Assembly: GCA_937894085.1 (NCBI GenBank)
Contig: CALCSG010000149.1
Coordinates: 1 to 42,625, forward strand
Direction: 5' to 3'
Source: an uncultured Gammaproteobacteria bacterium
Lineage (GTDB): Bacteria; Pseudomonadota; Gammaproteobacteria; GCA-001735895
DNA: 42,625 bases
Numbering within the stretch: position 1 is the first letter of the stretch; every line of letters starts with the position of its first letter. The position numbers and the translations under genes are program-made. This document shows positions 17,393-26,030 of this stretch, in pieces. Under the pieces are notes generated by a model. The model was not told where the DNA came from. It made no database searches and was given only the letters and a program-made list of their open reading frames with translations.

Positions 17393-17731
17393 CTACAAAG
17401 TAATAATTTGATCAGGCATATTCCCTGAAAGGGCACCATACAAATTTGGGAAGCAACCAATAGTCGCTCCTTCCACTAGCATGCCATCTATTTCACGTTC
17501 ATAGGCGCATTGATCACAAGCCATTAATAACATACCAGTATCGGCGGCAACTTTAGCAAGACGTTCTCCAAGAGGATTATTTTTTTGTAAAACGTAGGTG
17601 TTATCCTCAAAGAAAAACATTCCAACAACTTCCACTCCGTGTGCATTTTCTTCCAACTGTGGAAGAATCATTTTTCCTAGTTTGTATGAAACTGAGTGAC
17701 CTTGTGTAGAAAATATATATGCGACTTTCAT
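17393..17731 (-). CDS. DsrE-family small protein
   Basis: A 112-residue soluble protein of the DsrE/DsrF-like fold. The N-terminal strand MKVAYIFSTQGHS, the VGMFFFEDNTYVL stretch and the Cys pair in MACDQCAYER fit this family, in which single conserved cysteines carry sulfane sulfur or act in redox. It is close to the SaoD/DsrE-type small proteins rather than to true DsrE of the reverse dissimilatory sulfite pathway, and no dsr genes are next to it. The start has GAGGGA about eight bases upstream. It stands alone, with decayed genes on one side and a MITE-like element on the other, so its partners cannot be read from context. Confidence 0.8.
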   Translation of the reverse strand: MKVAYIFSTQGHSVSYKLGKMILPQLEENAHGVEVVGMFFFEDNTYVLQKNNPLGERLAKVAADTGMLLMACDQCAYEREIDGMLVEGATIGCFPNLYGALSGNMPDQIITL

Positions 17732-18494
17732 TTTTTTGTTCCCTCATTCTAAGTATGGTTAATATTTTTATTGGTATAAGAGATTTATCAGCTTGGCATT
17801 AAATTGAAATATGCTGCTGAATCTTCTCATGTAGAGGTTTGTTCATCAACGGATGCTTTTCTACACTTTATACGTATTCAGTCTAACTAGTGGCTACGAT
17901 CTGAATCGCCACAACAGGGTAATTCGTCCGAATACACTGCAAACCGGACTAAGGAGATAACGGAACATCGGTTTTCAGTTAAATCAGCGAAATTATCAAT
18001 TTATTCGATTAGTCTTAAATATGGAGAGGGTGTGTGAAAACTATTTTCGAAAAAGGTATTATGGTAAATACATGCATAATTTAACCATTTTACAGGCATG
18101 AAGTGGAAAATAAGCTCTGAATCAACTGTTTATACTTTCCTAAAGTGACAATGAATTTTAGTGATTTACCTATTTTCGAGTTTTCACACAGTCTGTGGAC
18201 TTAGCGGCCGTTCATTAATATTGGGAGAAGGAAAAAATATTTATAAACTTGATTAGGATTTTAGGGACTACAATGCCAACCATTACTCTAATATTATATG
18301 CTATCAGATAGGGCAATTATAAATTTAAGATCCCGTAATCCCGGTGCTGGATTTCAGCGCCTTTACTTTAAACTTAAACACTTCGCATTAAATAAGTACA
18401 TTGGTATCTGGTCCTAATGATAATTGAGCCATTGCTACTTATTTAAGTCAGTTATTTATCCAATTTTTCCCATGCTTTGAGTATGTGTAACTGA
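17732..18494. other. 763-base AT-rich region without genes
   Basis: No open frame with family character was seen. It holds the inverted-repeat element at 18031-18190 and, just beyond, ACTTAGCGGCCGTTC at about 18199, which looks like mobile-element end sequence. The first part probably carries the promoter of the divergent DsrE-like gene. Confidence 0.5.
18031..18190. mobile_element. MITE-like element or insertion-sequence ends with 12-bp terminal inverted repeats
   Basis: TGTGTGAAAACT (18031-18042) and AGTTTTCACACA (18179-18190) are perfect inverted repeats 160 bp apart end to end. The 136 bases inside have no coding capacity. TATTTTCGA occurs next to both ends in the same orientation. No clear target duplication was found. 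It could be a non-autonomous element or an internally deleted insertion sequence. Confidence 0.5.
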
Positions 18495-19562
18495 TCATTT
18501 GTTGCCATCCTTCAGCGTGATTGTGATTGAATCTGACGCCAGGCCACCGATCCCGGTACAATTAAGGCTGAACTTACTTTCCTTTTTCAGACCGCTGATA
18601 GTTTGGGCTCCAGAAAAACTCTTGGTGCCTGACCAGTCACTCAAAGCAATGCAGCTATCGGCATGTGAGCTTGACCAGCGTAGGGTGGTGGAACCATTGA
18701 TTGCTACCTCGGGTGGGCTGGCTGTCAGCTTTACCGTGGGTGGAGGTGCTGGATCAACTCTGACCCTGGCGGCATCAACACCTTCACCACCGCCTCCACC
18801 GGCTATACTGCAGGAAAGAATAAACTGGCTATCCCTGTTGAGATGTTTGATGGTTTGCATGCCGCTGCGGCCTTTACTGCCGAACCAGTTACCTGAGGCC
18901 CTGCAGATATCGGCATTCAGATTGTTCCAGCTGAGCGTTGTTGAGTCGTTATAGGATATCTTTGCGGGGGTGGCTGTCAGATTTACCCGTGGAACTGTTA
19001 TACCGTCTTCAAATACTTTAATACTCACTCTCTCATTTACTTCTCCTTGTGGGCCGCTGCAGATCAGGCGGAATTCGCTGTTGGTTTCAAGTCTCTCTAT
19101 GTTGAGAGATCCATTGAGTTCTTTCTGACCTGACCAGTCACCAACAGCGATACAGTTGTTTACATGCTGGCTTGACCAGGTGAGTGTTGTTGATTCCTGA
19201 AATGCAATGCTTAAGGGGCTGGCTGACAGGTTTAACCGCGGTATTTCCGGAGCCCGAACTTTAACCAGTACGGAGTCACTGATCTCGTTACCTGAATAAA
19301 AACAATTTAAAATGTAAATACTGTCTCTGGTAAGAGGGCCCAGGGTTTTGGAGCCGGTAGACTTTATATTTCCAGACCAGTCGCCCGAAGCAATACAATA
19401 ATCAACCGCCGTGGCTGCCCAGGACATGGTGAAAGTAGCATTGTAATCAATACTATCTGGAACAGGGTTCAGACTGATTTCAGGTTGGCTTTTATCTGTT
19501 TTATTACAGGCAGAAAGTAGTACAACAAAGATCCATGAAAATATTATGATGGTTTTCAACAT
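18495..19562 (-). CDS. Lipoprotein with four Ig-like Cys/Trp repeats
   Basis: 355 residues. A signal peptide with lipobox LLSAC puts the lipidated Cys at residue 19. The mature part is four tandem repeats of about 80 residues, each with a PxxLxxSPxSI strand, a TLTWSS-like strand, a first Cys in a CIASGDWSG-like loop and a second Cys in a FxLxCSG strand. The paired cysteines suggest a disulfide in every repeat, as in Ig folds. A Gly/Gly-rich stretch (GGGGGEGV) ends repeat three. The frame is open upstream to 19628, but the signal peptide begins at ATG 19562. No close relative by name is recognised; such repeats occur in envelope-anchored proteins that bind carbohydrates or proteins. It is an isolated gene. 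Confidence 0.85.
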   Translation of the reverse strand: MLKTIIIFSWIFVVLLSACNKTDKSQPEISLNPVPDSIDYNATFTMSWAATAVDYCIASGDWSGNIKSTGSKTLGPLTRDSIYILNCFYSGNEISDSVLVKVRAPEIPRLNLSASPLSIAFQESTTLTWSSQHVNNCIAVGDWSGQKELNGSLNIERLETNSEFRLICSGPQGEVNERVSIKVFEDGITVPRVNLTATPAKISYNDSTTLSWNNLNADICRASGNWFGSKGRSGMQTIKHLNRDSQFILSCSIAGGGGGEGVDAARVRVDPAPPPTVKLTASPPEVAINGSTTLRWSSSHADSCIALSDWSGTKSFSGAQTISGLKKESKFSLNCTGIGGLASDSITITLKDGNK

Positions 19563-19890
19563 ATATAGTCCACTGAGGTGAGAGTCGGTTTGATTAAATG
19601 CCTGTTCAGCAGGAAACTGTGCCGACAAGAAGTATAGAAAGTATAAAATCTATAACCACCGGCAACAAGCGCGATAACTGGTACTGTCAGGTAAAGGCCT
19701 GAGAGGCCGGACTGATGGTATGAATAATACAAATAAGTTTACCATGGATAGCGCTTTCCTACCGAGATCCTCAACCATGCGGTCTGGCTATTACATGTGA
19801 AGAGCGTATTTTTGAATTTATAAGGTGCATCAAGGTCTTGTATAGACGACCTACATAGAAGTAGGAAGTGCAGTTCATGTTTGGAACTAT
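19563..19890. other. Intergenic region upstream of the lipoprotein gene
   Basis: Probably carries the lipoprotein promoter on the - strand. No gene seen. Its right end may include the lost 5' part of the IS6-type transposase. Confidence 0.35.
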
Positions 19891-20182
19891 TTACTGCCTT
19901 TTATGATTATTCAGGATCATAGGTTCTTTCTCAGCTATCGCGATGTTGAGGATCTTCCGGCTGAGCGCGGAATTGTTGTTTCTTACGAGCCTATTCGCAA
20001 CTGGTGTAATAAATACGGCCCAGATTACGCTCGATCCATCAAAAAGCGCAGAGGTACACTGGGCGAAATATGGTACATGGATGAGGTTTTTATTAGCATT
20101 GATGTTAACATCTTTATCGGTGGCGAGCAGTAGACCAGGCAGGAGATGTTCTCGATACTCTGGTGCAAAAGACACGGATTTA
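19891..20182 (+). pseudogene. IS6-family transposase remnant
   Basis: The frame with FFLSYRDVEDLPAERGIVVSYEPIRNWC, then KYGPDYAR, RRGTLGEIW and MDEVFI, is the zinc-finger-to-DDE portion typical of IS6/IS26 transposases, with the first catalytic Asp in MDEVF. It loses frame after VFISID. A second frame carries on with VDQ.GDVLDTLVQK, the next conserved block, and then stops at about 20180. The N-terminus and the last third are missing, and no terminal inverted repeats were found. It is inactive. Confidence 0.85.
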
Positions 20183-20578
20183 GCTCTAAATTCAAGTTAT
20201 TCGTCACCTGGCCGACCGGCACATTGACTAAGAGGGTATTCCACAGATCAGCGCCGCCTTTACAGCATGAATAATAACGCCGCGTGGCTATTCCCAGTCG
20301 ACGATGACGATTAGACACCGACAGACAGGTCGGAATGACCTGAGTCCCTTAAGTCATCGTGGTTTCATACTAGCCTTCTCAGGCGTCCTGGATGGATGCT
20401 CCAGGGTTGCCTGATGAACGGCTGGAGATGTAGGTGCGCTACCGCACAGAATAAATCGGAAACGGGGCGTAAGGTGAATTTCGACCGTGTCATATCGACG
20501 GCAGGTGGTGTTGAGTTGATCTCAACCAAAACTGTCTGGCGCATAAGCGCAAGCCGGATTCAAACCACTAAGCCGTAG
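20183..20578. other. Non-coding stretch between transposase and PRC-barrel remnants
   Basis: Contains short frames only. A frame ending at TAG 20576-20578 (ISTAGGVELISTKTVWRISASRIQ) lies in phase with the PRC-barrel remnant that follows and may be its degenerate upstream part. Confidence 0.35.
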
Positions 20579-20752
20579 TTTGACAGCACGGTGTTGGTCA
20601 ACCTGACACGGCAAGACCTGAAAGATGCCCCGCCTTACAACACGGCGATGCAACTGAATCGTTTGCAGGAAATGAACATCTTCAAACATTATGGACAACC
20701 CGGTTATTGGGAGGACGTGGTGAAACGTGACGCGTCAATACCACATAATTAG
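20579..20752 (+). pseudogene. C-terminal remnant of a PRC-barrel domain protein
   Basis: 57 codons in frame after a TAG. The sequence STVLVNLTRQDLKDAPPYN, then FKHYGQPGYWEDVV, ends at TAG 20750-20752. The pattern of a strand, LTREQLKDAPxY and YYGxPxYW is typical of the C-terminus of bacterial PRC-barrel proteins. No start codon or intact N-terminal barrel is present, so it is not functional. Confidence 0.65.
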
Positions 20753-20820
20753 GCCTGTGTCAGGACCGGGCACGGGGAAAGATCCTGTCGCCTTATGATC
20801 TTTCACAGCACATCCACGAC

Positions 20821-20850
20821 TTGACGTCATGGTGTTGAATCTCGTGTTAA
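20821..20850 (+). promoter_or_regulatory. Candidate sigma-70 promoter of the SpoIIAA-like gene
   Basis: TTGACG at 20821-20826, 18 bases, then TGTTAA at 20845-20850, 28 bases before the start codon. The -10 match is moderate. Confidence 0.3.
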
Positions 20851-20877
20851 CCTGAAACTAAAACAAAGGAGCATCTA

Positions 20878-21240
20878 ATGCCCATACAACTCAATGAAGA
20901 AAACAGCGGCAAGCTGCTCGTCGTTCACGTCAGCGGCAAGCTGGTAAAGGACGATTATACAGAGCTGGTGCCTGCATTCGAGCGACTTGTCAAGCAGCAC
21001 GGAAAGATGCGCCTGCTGTTCGACATGTCCGATTTTCACGGCTGGGAAGCCAGCGCGGCATGGGAGGACTTCAAGTTCGGCATCGAACACTACGCCGATA
21101 TCGAGCGCATGGCGATGGTCGGAGAAAATAAGTGGCAGGAGGCGATGACGGTGTTCGCCAAACCGTTCACCAAAGCCGAGGTGCGATACTTCGATCATGG
21201 CGATGCCGCTGCTGCGCGCAAGTGGTTGAACGAAGCGTAG
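20878..21240 (+). CDS. SpoIIAA-like (STAS-superfamily) protein
   Basis: A 120-residue soluble protein of the SpoIIAA-like family (PF11964): VHVSGKLVKDDYTELVPAFE, LLFDMSDFHGWE, EDFKFGIEHYADIERMAMVG and a C-terminal FTKAEVRYFDHGDAAAARKWL. The order of strands and the final helix match the family closely. Members are widespread near stress and transport genes, and their lipid- or partner-binding role is not settled. The start has AAAGGAG at 20865-20871. It leads a + strand series of stress-related genes, but is followed by 82 bases before the oleate hydratase-like gene. Confidence 0.88.
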   Translation: MPIQLNEENSGKLLVVHVSGKLVKDDYTELVPAFERLVKQHGKMRLLFDMSDFHGWEASAAWEDFKFGIEHYADIERMAMVGENKWQEAMTVFAKPFTKAEVRYFDHGDAAAARKWLNEA

Positions 21241-21322
21241 TAACTTCTGCTGCAAGGCAAAGGAGCAACGGGGCTTGAGCTACAGATCAACTTACCAATG
21301 GAAATAATCAAAGGATAATTTT

Positions 21323-22915
21323 ATGAAAACAGAAACAGATAAATCCCCGAAAGGTTCAAAAGTCTACATTATTGGTAGCGGAATTTCTGGACTTGCGAGT
21401 GCTATATATTTAGAAAAAGATGCTGGCGTTGCGGGTGAGAATATTTACATTTTAGAAAAAGATTCCATTCCAGGTGGAGCCACTGATGGTGCTGGTGATA
21501 AAGAGAAAGGATATGTGGTACGTGGTGGAAGAATGCACGAAATGCACTACGAATGTTATTGGGAGCTGCTTTCTCATATTCCGTCACTGGAAAATCCAGA
21601 TATTTCTATTAGAGATGAATCTTATGACTTTAATGAGCGCTTCGTGTCAAACGGACAGGCGCGTCTATTGAAAGATGGAAAAAAGCTGGATGTGTCTTCT
21701 TATGGATTATCATTTAAACAGCAAACAGATTTTGTAAAATTAACCTTCGTTTCAGAGCATTCACTTGGCAATCAACGAATAGAAGACTGGTTTGATCAGG
21801 ATTTTTTTGATACCAATTTCTGGTATATCTGGACAACCATGTTTGCATTCCAGAAATGGAGCAGTGTTGCCGAAATGAGAAGGTATATGAAAAGGTTTAT
21901 CCATCTTATCGATGGCCTGCCAAGACTGGGTGGTGTTATGCGTACCAAATACAACCAATACGACTCTTTAGTAAGACCTGTAAAAAAATACCTGGAAGCA
22001 AAAGGTGTGAAGTTTCAAATGGGCAAGGAAGTTGTTGATATTGATTTCAATTTATCCGCAGACAAAAAGAGTGCCACAGTACTGCACCTTAAAGATAAAA
22101 CTGAAATAGTGCTTCGAAAAAATGATTTTGTGTTTATCACAAATGGCTCTATAACAGATAGCACGGACAATGGAAGCTGGGATACTCCTGCGAAATTGAA
22201 AGGTCTGGAACAATCCGGATCCTGGAAGTTGTGGAAAAAACTGGCAATAAAAGATAAGGCTTTCGGCAATCCTGATCCATTCTGTGACAATATTGATCTG
22301 CAAAAATGGTACTCATTTACCGCAACCATGAAAGACAGTACATTCCTCGATTATATGGAAAACTTCTCGGGCAATGTCGATGGAACAGGTGGTCTTGTTA
22401 CGTTGACAGACTCCAACTGGCTCATGTCATTTGTCATAGCGCGACAACCTCACTTTCCAGACCAGCCTGATGACGTTAAAATTTTTTGGGGCTATGGACT
22501 CTATCCGGATAGAAAAGGCAATTACATAGACAAAACAATGGCAGAGTGCAGCGGTGCTGAAATGCTGGAAGAGCTTTATTTCCATTTGAAAATTCAACAC
22601 ATCATGCAACCGGTTACACAAGCCGGAAAGGTCAATTGTATCCCGGTCGCTATGCCGTTTATTGATAGTCTTTTTATGCCCAGAGAACTGGGTGACAGGC
22701 CCAAAGTTGTACCAGATGGAGCCACCAATTTCGCCTTTTTAGGACAGTTTGCCGAAGCACCGGAAGATTGTGTATTTACCGTTGAATATTCTGTTAGGAC
22801 AGCTCAAATGGCAGTTTATGGTCTATTTGATACGGGAAAGAAGGTACATCCTATGTACGATTCGGCACACAATCCAAAATATCTACTTCGAGCACTCAAC
22901 GCGATTAGTGGTTGA
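21323..22915 (+). CDS. ohyA: Oleate hydratase-like FAD protein
   Basis: 530 residues of the oleate hydratase (myosin-cross-reactive antigen) family, which adds water to the cis-9 double bond of oleate to give 10-hydroxystearate with FAD as structural cofactor. The N-terminal dinucleotide-binding motif is IIGSGISGLASA, followed by VVRGGRMHEMHYECYWELL, the family block at residues 66-82. Later blocks (WTTMFAFQKWSS, RRYMKRFIHLIDGLP, NQYDSLVRPV, FTVEYSVRTAQMAVYGL) agree. At residue 71 a Met stands where many members have the Glu of RGGREM. The protein is also shorter than the common 560-650 residues, so it may belong to a distinct subgroup. The start has AAAGGA. Function in membrane fatty-acid detoxification is likely. 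Confidence 0.9.
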   Translation: MKTETDKSPKGSKVYIIGSGISGLASAIYLEKDAGVAGENIYILEKDSIPGGATDGAGDKEKGYVVRGGRMHEMHYECYWELLSHIPSLENPDISIRDESYDFNERFVSNGQARLLKDGKKLDVSSYGLSFKQQTDFVKLTFVSEHSLGNQRIEDWFDQDFFDTNFWYIWTTMFAFQKWSSVAEMRRYMKRFIHLIDGLPRLGGVMRTKYNQYDSLVRPVKKYLEAKGVKFQMGKEVVDIDFNLSADKKSATVLHLKDKTEIVLRKNDFVFITNGSITDSTDNGSWDTPAKLKGLEQSGSWKLWKKLAIKDKAFGNPDPFCDNIDLQKWYSFTATMKDSTFLDYMENFSGNVDGTGGLVTLTDSNWLMSFVIARQPHFPDQPDDVKIFWGYGLYPDRKGNYIDKTMAECSGAEMLEELYFHLKIQHIMQPVTQAGKVNCIPVAMPFIDSLFMPRELGDRPKVVPDGATNFAFLGQFAEAPEDCVFTVEYSVRTAQMAVYGLFDTGKKVHPMYDSAHNPKYLLRALNAISG

Positions 22916-23276
22916 TTTCATATGACTGATATACCACAAGGGGCCTTACAGAAGTCGCTCACTACGTTTAATTTCAGCAAGTGGCTGCGACTCTGGCGTA
23001 AGCTGGTAAAAACGTGAAACTTATTGGTTAGAATTCTTTGATTTTAGCTGGCATCGAAATGGCATTCATACTTCTTAAACCTTATGTACGCTGTCGTACA
23101 TACAAAATTCGATATGAGTGGGACACTGTGCGATGTGCTTGAAATGGCAGCAATGGCCGCCTTGGGGAACCCGGCACTGAGCGCAATTGCAGAACTGGTT
23201 CAGGCGAAATAAAAAAGTGCCTGCAAGTCTGTGAGCTAGGCGCAAGAGACTAATTAATATATTCGAGGAGAACACC
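22916..23276. other. Intergenic region with two small open frames and a palindrome
   Basis: A 31-codon frame at 22922-23017 (MTDIPQGALQKS...) has no ribosome site, and a 32-codon frame at 23114-23212 (MSGTLCDVLEMAAMAALGNP...) has a weak one. Neither matches a known family. The palindrome at 23083-23102 lies between them. Confidence 0.4.
23083..23102. promoter_or_regulatory. Palindromic site TATGTACG-CTGT-CGTACATA
   Basis: Perfect 8-bp arms and a 4-base spacer. It belongs to a 16-bp motif, TGTNCGNTNNCGNACA, that also occurs at 41968-41983 and 42024-42039. The nearest downstream genes are the DUF1840 protein and the copper ATPase. A regulator is not known to me. Confidence 0.5.
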
Positions 23277-23570
23277 ATGCTAGTGACTTTTACAACCGAT
23301 ACCTATGCTGATATCACGATGTTTGGCGATATAGCGCTTGCCATGCTGAAAAAGATGGGGCACAGCGCCACAGTGCCCGGCGCGATTCTGGCAGCAGACG
23401 TTCCTGCCGCGCTGAGCCAGTTAACCGCCGCAATCGATGCGGATACAACGCCGCCCGTTACGGACCAGGACGCGGAGGAGCCTGAGGTGAGCATGACGAA
23501 TCGTGCGCTGCCGCTGATTGAACTTTTTGCTGCCGCAGCAAAGGCAAAATCTAACGTCATGTGGGAATAA
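23277..23570 (+). CDS. DUF1840 domain protein
   Basis: A 97-residue cytoplasmic protein of the DUF1840 family. The opening MLVTFTTDTYADITMFGDIALAMLKKMG and the stretch GAILAADVPAALSQL are diagnostic. A short acidic linker (QDAEEPE) separates this from a C-terminal helix (RALPLIELFAAAAKAK) that is also conserved. The family is common in Beta- and Gammaproteobacteria and has no known function. GAGGAG lies ahead of the start. The copper ATPase begins 97 bases later on the same strand. Confidence 0.88.
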   Translation: MLVTFTTDTYADITMFGDIALAMLKKMGHSATVPGAILAADVPAALSQLTAAIDADTTPPVTDQDAEEPEVSMTNRALPLIELFAAAAKAKSNVMWE

Positions 23571-23667
23571 TTTGAAACGTGGGCTTTTCCTAAACTCCAG
23601 CAATGCTGTGGGTGGAGGTACAGGCGTTTCAGGAAGTTGATCCACAACCTATAGAGAAATCGATTAT

Positions 23668-25680
23668 ATGAAAATGCATGGAGATAACCCTGAAATGACT
23701 CAAGAACATCAGATGCATCACGATCATCAAAATCATCACGCCCATATGGCGGCAGATTTCCGTAAACGGTTCTGGATTGCGCTGGTACTTACGGTGCCGA
23801 TTCTGATGCTCTCTCCACTGCTGCAAAAGCTGTTTGGCTTACGTGATGCCTTCAGTTTGTTCAGCGATCTCAATGTTCTGTTCGGATTTTCTTCTGCTGT
23901 CTTCTGGTATGGCGGCTGGCCGTTTCTAAAAGGCTTATACGATGAACTTAAATCAAAACAGCCCGGGATGATGACGCTGGTAGCGGTTGCCATCACGACT
24001 GCTTATGCTTACAGCAGTGCTGTCGTGTTCGGCCTGAGCGGGAAGGTGTTCTTCTGGGAGCTGGCTACCCTAGTCGATGTTATGCTGCTTGGTCACTGGA
24101 TAGAGATGAAGTCGGTGATGGGCGCATCTAAGGCGCTGGAGGAACTGGCGAAGCTCATGCCTTCCAACGCTCACAAAGTCACGGCCGATGGCAGCGTGAC
24201 GGACGTGCCATTGAGTGAACTGACGGTGGGCGACAAGGTGCTGATCAAACCGGGTGAGAAAATCCCTGCAGACGGTGTCATTGTCGATGGCGAGAGCTCG
24301 GTCAATGAGGCCATGCTCACCGGTGAATCAACCCCTGTCACCAAAAAGACTGGCGGCAAGGTCATCGGCGGCGCCATCAATGGGGAAGGTTCCCTGACCA
24401 TCGAGGTCAAAAGTACCGGCAAAGAATCGTTTCTTTCGCAGGTCATCGACCTGGTCAAGCAGGCCCAGCAAAGCAAGTCGAAGACACAGGATCTAGCTAA
24501 TGCAGCGGCAATGTGGCTTACCCTCATTGCGCTGAGTGGCGGCGCGATCACTTTCTTTATCTGGTTGGGCGTCATGGGCAGGGATCTTTCCTTTGCCATC
24601 GAGCGCGCCGTAACCGTCATGGTCATCACCTGCCCGCATGCCCTGGGTCTGGCCGTGCCGCTGGTTATCGCTGTCTCTACGGCGCTGGCCGCGAGCAATG
24701 GACTGCTGATCCGCAATCGTCCCGCTTTTGAGCGCGCCAGAAAAGTTCAGGCAATCATTTTCGACAAGACCGGGACACTCACGGAAGGTCGCTTTGGCGT
24801 TACCGATACTCTGTTGTTAGCGCAGGACATCGTTGAAGAAACGCTGCATCGCTATGCGGCCTCGGTGGAAGCCAATTCCGAACATCCCATTGCCAGAGCC
24901 ATTGCCGACGTTGTCGAGGACAAATTACCCGTCGAAGACTTCAAAGGCATCGCAGGTAAAGGCGCTGAGGGTAGGGTTGAGGGCAAAAAGATCAAGGTGG
25001 TGAGCCCGGGATTCCTGCGCGAACAGAATATCTCCCTCGACGACAAGCGCGTGGAAGAACTGAAAGCACAGGGCAAAACTGTCGTATTTGTGCTTGTTGA
25101 TGGACAGTTGAAAGGAGCGATTGCGCTGGCGGATATCATCCGGCCGGAGTCGAAGCAGACCATCACCGCACTCAAGGCAATGAACATCAGGTGTATGATG
25201 CTCACGGGCGACAACAAACAGGTTGCCCAATGGGTTTCGGACCAGGTCGGTCTGGACGAATACTTCGCCGAGGTTCTGCCGCAGGACAAAGCAGCCAAAG
25301 TCAAAGAAGTCCAGTCCCGGGGCGTATTGGTGGCCATGACCGGCGATGGCGTGAACGATGCTCCCGCGCTGGCACAGGCCGATCTGGGTATTGCCATCGG
25401 CGCAGGTTCGGATGTGGCAGTCGAAACCGCCGACATCGTGCTGGTGCGAAGCAATCCATCGGATGTTGTGTCTCTCCTCGAGCTTTCCAGGGCCACCTAT
25501 AAAAAGATGATTCAAAATCTGGCATGGGCGACCGGCTATAACGCCTTCGCCATCCCGTTGGCCGCTGGTGCACTTTACGCGTGGGGTGTGGTGCTATCCC
25601 CTGCAGTGGGTGCGGCGTTGATGGCTGCCAGTACGGTGATTGTGGCTATAAATGCGCGACTACTGAGACTGAAGGAATGA
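23668..25680 (+). CDS. copB: CopB-type P1B-3 copper-translocating ATPase
   Basis: 670 residues. A His-rich N-terminal tail (HHDHQNHHAH) is in place of a ferredoxin-like metal-binding domain. Six to eight membrane segments surround the usual cytoplasmic domains: actuator with TGES, phosphorylation site DKTGT (Asp366), nucleotide-binding HP motif (SEHPIA) and GDGVNDAPAL. The transmembrane metal motif is CPH at residues 322-324. A His-rich tail with CPH marks the P1B-3 group, which exports copper (Cu2+ or Cu+) from the cell, rather than the CPC CopA group. No cueR, copper chaperone or cop operon lies adjacent. Several start codons (23668, 23674, 23695) are in frame; the first is used. Confidence 0.93.
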   Translation: MKMHGDNPEMTQEHQMHHDHQNHHAHMAADFRKRFWIALVLTVPILMLSPLLQKLFGLRDAFSLFSDLNVLFGFSSAVFWYGGWPFLKGLYDELKSKQPGMMTLVAVAITTAYAYSSAVVFGLSGKVFFWELATLVDVMLLGHWIEMKSVMGASKALEELAKLMPSNAHKVTADGSVTDVPLSELTVGDKVLIKPGEKIPADGVIVDGESSVNEAMLTGESTPVTKKTGGKVIGGAINGEGSLTIEVKSTGKESFLSQVIDLVKQAQQSKSKTQDLANAAAMWLTLIALSGGAITFFIWLGVMGRDLSFAIERAVTVMVITCPHALGLAVPLVIAVSTALAASNGLLIRNRPAFERARKVQAIIFDKTGTLTEGRFGVTDTLLLAQDIVEETLHRYAASVEANSEHPIARAIADVVEDKLPVEDFKGIAGKGAEGRVEGKKIKVVSPGFLREQNISLDDKRVEELKAQGKTVVFVLVDGQLKGAIALADIIRPESKQTITALKAMNIRCMMLTGDNKQVAQWVSDQVGLDEYFAEVLPQDKAAKVKEVQSRGVLVAMTGDGVNDAPALAQADLGIAIGAGSDVAVETADIVLVRSNPSDVVSLLELSRATYKKMIQNLAWATGYNAFAIPLAAGALYAWGVVLSPAVGAALMAASTVIVAINARLLRLKE

Positions 25681-26030
25681 CCAGGCTATTGATAAGGGGA
25701 ATCCCGGTATGAAGGACGAACTATGTGCGATGACGAACAGACGCTGAAAAGACAGGCCTGTATAAAGGACCTTCCAGCAAATGGCCATGCGGACTCCACC
25801 GGTGAGTATTGTTGCCAATATCGGAACTACTCATCTATTAAACGCTGAAAGAGCTGTTCTGCAATGCCCTCTGGTGCGGGTAGTCAGCGGCCATGATCAA
25901 GGGTCTGCTGTAAATTGGCTATTCGGCGCACAAAGTTCGCTGGTCTCGTGGTGGTTCGCAGGATTGGGAAGGTCTCAGGCTGACCACACTCAATCCATCA
26001 GGCAATCAACTACTTTTAAGGAGAAGGAAG
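25681..26030. other. 350-base intergenic region with one possible small gene
   Basis: A 41-codon frame at 25723-25848 (MCDDEQTLKRQACIKDLPANG...) has AAGGA seven bases ahead and several cysteines, and may be a small protein. An overlapping 86-codon frame ends in the SDR start and is unlikely. No promoter was clear. Confidence 0.35.

Noticed and set aside
17393-17731. Part of a dsrEFH sulfur-oxidation cluster
   Set aside because: No dsrF, dsrH, dsrAB or tus genes adjoin it; only a single DsrE-like gene.
19891-20318. Two - strand frames opposite the IS6 remnant
   Set aside because: Opposite-strand shadows; the + strand shows clear transposase motifs.
24171-25515. Three long - strand frames opposite the copper ATPase
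   Set aside because: They are shadow frames of a high-GC coding sequence; no ribosome sites or conserved motifs.
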